A DNA stretch of 33,811 bases from Bradyrhizobium sp. WSM1743. Lineage in GTDB: Bacteria > Pseudomonadota > Alphaproteobacteria > Rhizobiales > Xanthobacteraceae. Shown here one piece after another: positions 32,288-33,811 of the stretch. The stretch spans positions 1 to 33,811 of the forward strand of contig NZ_AXAZ01000083.1 in the NCBI RefSeq assembly GCF_000473065.1. The letters are read 5' to 3'. Position 1 is the stretch's first letter. Every line of letters begins with the position of its first letter. The translations under genes were made by a program, and so were the position numbers. The notes beneath the pieces are model-generated. The model saw only the letters and a list, made by a program, of their open reading frames with translations, was not told the DNA's origin and searched no databases.

Positions 32288-33559
32288 ATGTCCGATAGTT
32301 CCGAGCACATCGTCATCGTCGGTGCCGGCGCGGCCGGCCTGATGGCGGCGCGCGAGCTGGTGCGCGCCGGCCGGAAAGTGACGATCCTGGAGGCGCGCCA
32401 GCGCTGTGGCGGCCGCATCCATCCGCTGCCGGCTTCGGAGTTCGGCTATCCCGCCGATGGCGGCGCTGAGTTCGTTCATGGCGAGGCGCCGGTCACGCGC
32501 GCACTCCTGCGCGAGGCCGGGCTGTCCCTCCAGGAGATCGAAGGCGAGCAGTGGAGCTTTGACGGGACCAAGCTCTCCCGCGAGGAGCGCCTCGATCCCC
32601 ATGAGGCGGAGCTTCAAGCCGTGCTGCGGGACTTGAAGGACGACCTCACGGTCGCCGACTTCCTGCGCCGGCATTTCGCCGGGGACGACTATGCGCCGAT
32701 GCGCCATTCGATCGAGCGGATGGTCGAGGGTTATGACGCGGCCGATCCTGAGCGCGCGTCCACGCTGGCGCTGCGCGCGGAATGGATGGACGGCGGACAC
32801 GCTCCGCAGGCGCGCATCGATGGCGGATACGGTGCGATGATCGAGGTGCTGGCCGCCGACTGCCGCAGGTACGGCGCCACAATCCGTCTCGGCAGCGTCG
32901 TGTCGGCCATTACGGAGGAGGGCGGCGCGGTGGCCGTTCGCTGCGCCGACGGCGATGTGCACGCCTCCGATCGCGTCATCCTCACCGTGCCGCTGCCGCT
33001 GCTGCGCGAGATCGCGCTGCCGGCGCAGGCGCGCGCGAAGCTTGCTGCTGCCGACGACATCGGCTTTGGCAACGTCATCAAGATCGTGCTGCGCTTCGCG
33101 CGGCCATGGTGGCGCGAGCGCAACGACAATCTCGCGGACATGACTTTCCTCTTGTCCGACCTGGCGATTCCGGTGTGGTGGACGCAATATCCGAGCCAGC
33201 ATGCCGTGCTCACGGGCTGGTTCGGCGGCCCGCGCACGACGGAGCTGGAAAGCCTCGACCCGCAAGGACTGATCGATGCCGGGCTCGGCTCGCTCGCCGC
33301 CGTCTTCGGCCTGCCGCGCGATAACATAGCGCGCGAACTGGTGGCGGCGGCTGCGACCAACTGGGCGCATGATCGCTTCGCGCGCGGCGCCTATTCGTGG
33401 GCGACGCCGCGGACGCGGGAGGCACAAGCGATCCTCGCGCGTGCCGACGGGCGGGTGCTGTTTTCCGGCGAAGCACTCTATGGCGGCCGCGACATGGGCA
33501 CGGTCGAGGCGGCGCTCGCGAGTGGCCTCGAGACGGCAGGGAAGATCTTGCAGGGATAA
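32288..33559 (+). CDS. Flavin-containing amine oxidase (423 aa)
   Basis: FAD-dependent oxidase of the monoamine/polyamine oxidase family. The dinucleotide loop HIVIVGAGAAGLMAARELVR is followed by TILEARQRCGGRIHPLP and DGGAEFVHG, all standard. The C-terminus ends VLFSGEALYGGRDMGTVEAA and LASGLETAGKILQG, the second FAD contact. Substrate unknown. It starts 9 nt after the RibD-like stop. The stop codon TAA (33557-33559) touches the 3' boundary of the group II intron, so the final base of the stop may derive from the intron. Confidence 0.9.
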   Translation: MSDSSEHIVIVGAGAAGLMAARELVRAGRKVTILEARQRCGGRIHPLPASEFGYPADGGAEFVHGEAPVTRALLREAGLSLQEIEGEQWSFDGTKLSREERLDPHEAELQAVLRDLKDDLTVADFLRRHFAGDDYAPMRHSIERMVEGYDAADPERASTLALRAEWMDGGHAPQARIDGGYGAMIEVLAADCRRYGATIRLGSVVSAITEEGGAVAVRCADGDVHASDRVILTVPLPLLREIALPAQARAKLAAADDIGFGNVIKIVLRFARPWWRERNDNLADMTFLLSDLAIPVWWTQYPSQHAVLTGWFGGPRTTELESLDPQGLIDAGLGSLAAVFGLPRDNIARELVAAAATNWAHDRFARGAYSWATPRTREAQAILARADGRVLFSGEALYGGRDMGTVEAALASGLETAGKILQG

Positions 33560-33638
33560 TCGGGATAGGGGGAAGCCTCGCGGCTTCTCCCCTCCCACAC
33601 CACCGGACATACGGGTCCGTATCCGGCGGTTCGGTAGA
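33559..33638 (-). mobile_element. Group II intron 3' end: domains V and VI
   Basis: On the minus strand, after the maturase stop, a hairpin reads GAACCGCCGG, upper stem ATACG, loop GACC, CGTAT, a 2-nt bulge GT, then CCGGTGGTGT. This is the domain V layout, with a CGC triad whose G faces U, as in IIC introns. Domain VI follows with GAAGCC-GCGA-GGCTTC (a GNRA loop) and a bulged A eight nt before the end CCCGAT (AY). The intron end maps to about 33559. Confidence 0.75.
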
Positions 33639-33811
33639 TTATGCTGGTTGCTGTGCCGCGACGGAAGCCAAGCCGAGTGCCCTGAAGAACGCGATTGGCA
33701 TGGCGATGGTGAGCGCGGGGCTGTTCGCGAGCCGCCAAGGGCCATGTGGGTTGCCGACGGTTTGTGCCGCCAGATTCCGGCCGACGCCGCGACGTCGCAA
33801 CTCGGCGAAGC
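33639..33811 (-). CDS. Group II intron reverse transcriptase/maturase, C-terminal part (runs off right edge)
   Basis: From the window edge the minus frame reads FAELRRRGVGRNLAAQTVGN, PHGPWRLANSPALTIAMP and IAFFRALGLASVAAQQPA, then TAA at 33641-33639. The GPWRLANSPAL..A-P-A-F..LGL pattern is typical of the very C-terminus of group II intron maturases (family knowledge). About 56 residues are inside the window. It is followed at once by the domain V hairpin, confirming the identity. The rest of the intron lies to the right. Confidence 0.8.
   Translation of the reverse strand, partial: FAELRRRGVGRNLAAQTVGNPHGPWRLANSPALTIAMPIAFFRALGLASVAAQQPA

Noticed and set aside
31481..33745. 754-codon open frame on the minus strand
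   Set aside because: It lies antisense to the amine oxidase and RibD-like genes, is full of Arg, Ala and His with no domain, and reflects GC-rich codon bias.
1..33811. CRISPR array, toxin-antitoxin or phage genes
   Set aside because: No regularly spaced repeats, Cas-like proteins, paired small toxin-antitoxin genes or phage structural genes were found on inspection.

Overview
The window is GC-rich alphaproteobacterial chromosome, most like Bradyrhizobium or a close relative. The basis is gene content and order (DUF2948, hisD, UPF0262, a low-molecular-weight phosphatase, Maf, yacG, tRNA-Phe), codon use, and several families of long palindromic intergenic repeats that I associate with that group. 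No search was run, so genus placement is inference.

Left edge (1-1400): the start of an IS4-type transposase gene runs off the window. It is followed by a RidA-family gene with a one-base frameshift near its end, tRNA-Thr(GGT), a palindrome-rich spacer and a small basic protein. Block 1430-7243 is accessory: a cNMP-domain/thioredoxin-reductase-like protein lacking the CxxC pair, an EthD-like protein, a broken four-TM membrane gene, a haloperoxidase-type esterase, and a divergent TetR/SDR pair sharing a perfect 13-bp palindrome.

Block 7356-11828 is the conserved housekeeping cluster, with hisD and UPF0262 overlapping by 4 nt. A repeat lies between the phosphatase gene and maf, where many relatives carry infA. 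Block 11892-18426 is the most unusual part. An intact GGDEF-EAL receptor and a PstS-like periplasmic protein are divergent. The latter converges on a two-gene operon encoding a cytochrome b561/ethylbenzene-dehydrogenase-gamma-like fusion and a 2Fe-2S flavin reductase. I read this as a candidate membrane redox module with an attached signalling arm.

Block 18427-20311 is decaying DNA holding three deletion remnants. It is followed by a complete TRAP transporter (dctP-dctQ-dctM, minus strand), a CBS-pair protein and a YbaK-type deacylase. Block 25757-27232 is a DUF1326-DUF2182 pair separated by a perfect 16-bp hairpin. Next comes a second GGDEF-EAL receptor gene, broken by two frameshifts, and a structured spacer with a small ORF. 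A tight cassette of nitrobindin-like protein, RibD/DHFR-like reductase and flavin amine oxidase closes the coding part. The right edge holds the 3' end of a group II intron (minus strand): the maturase C-terminus, then domain V and VI hairpins. Its 3' boundary falls on the stop codon of the amine oxidase gene.

Four genes need frame corrections. That could be true decay or consensus error, and I cannot tell which from sequence alone.
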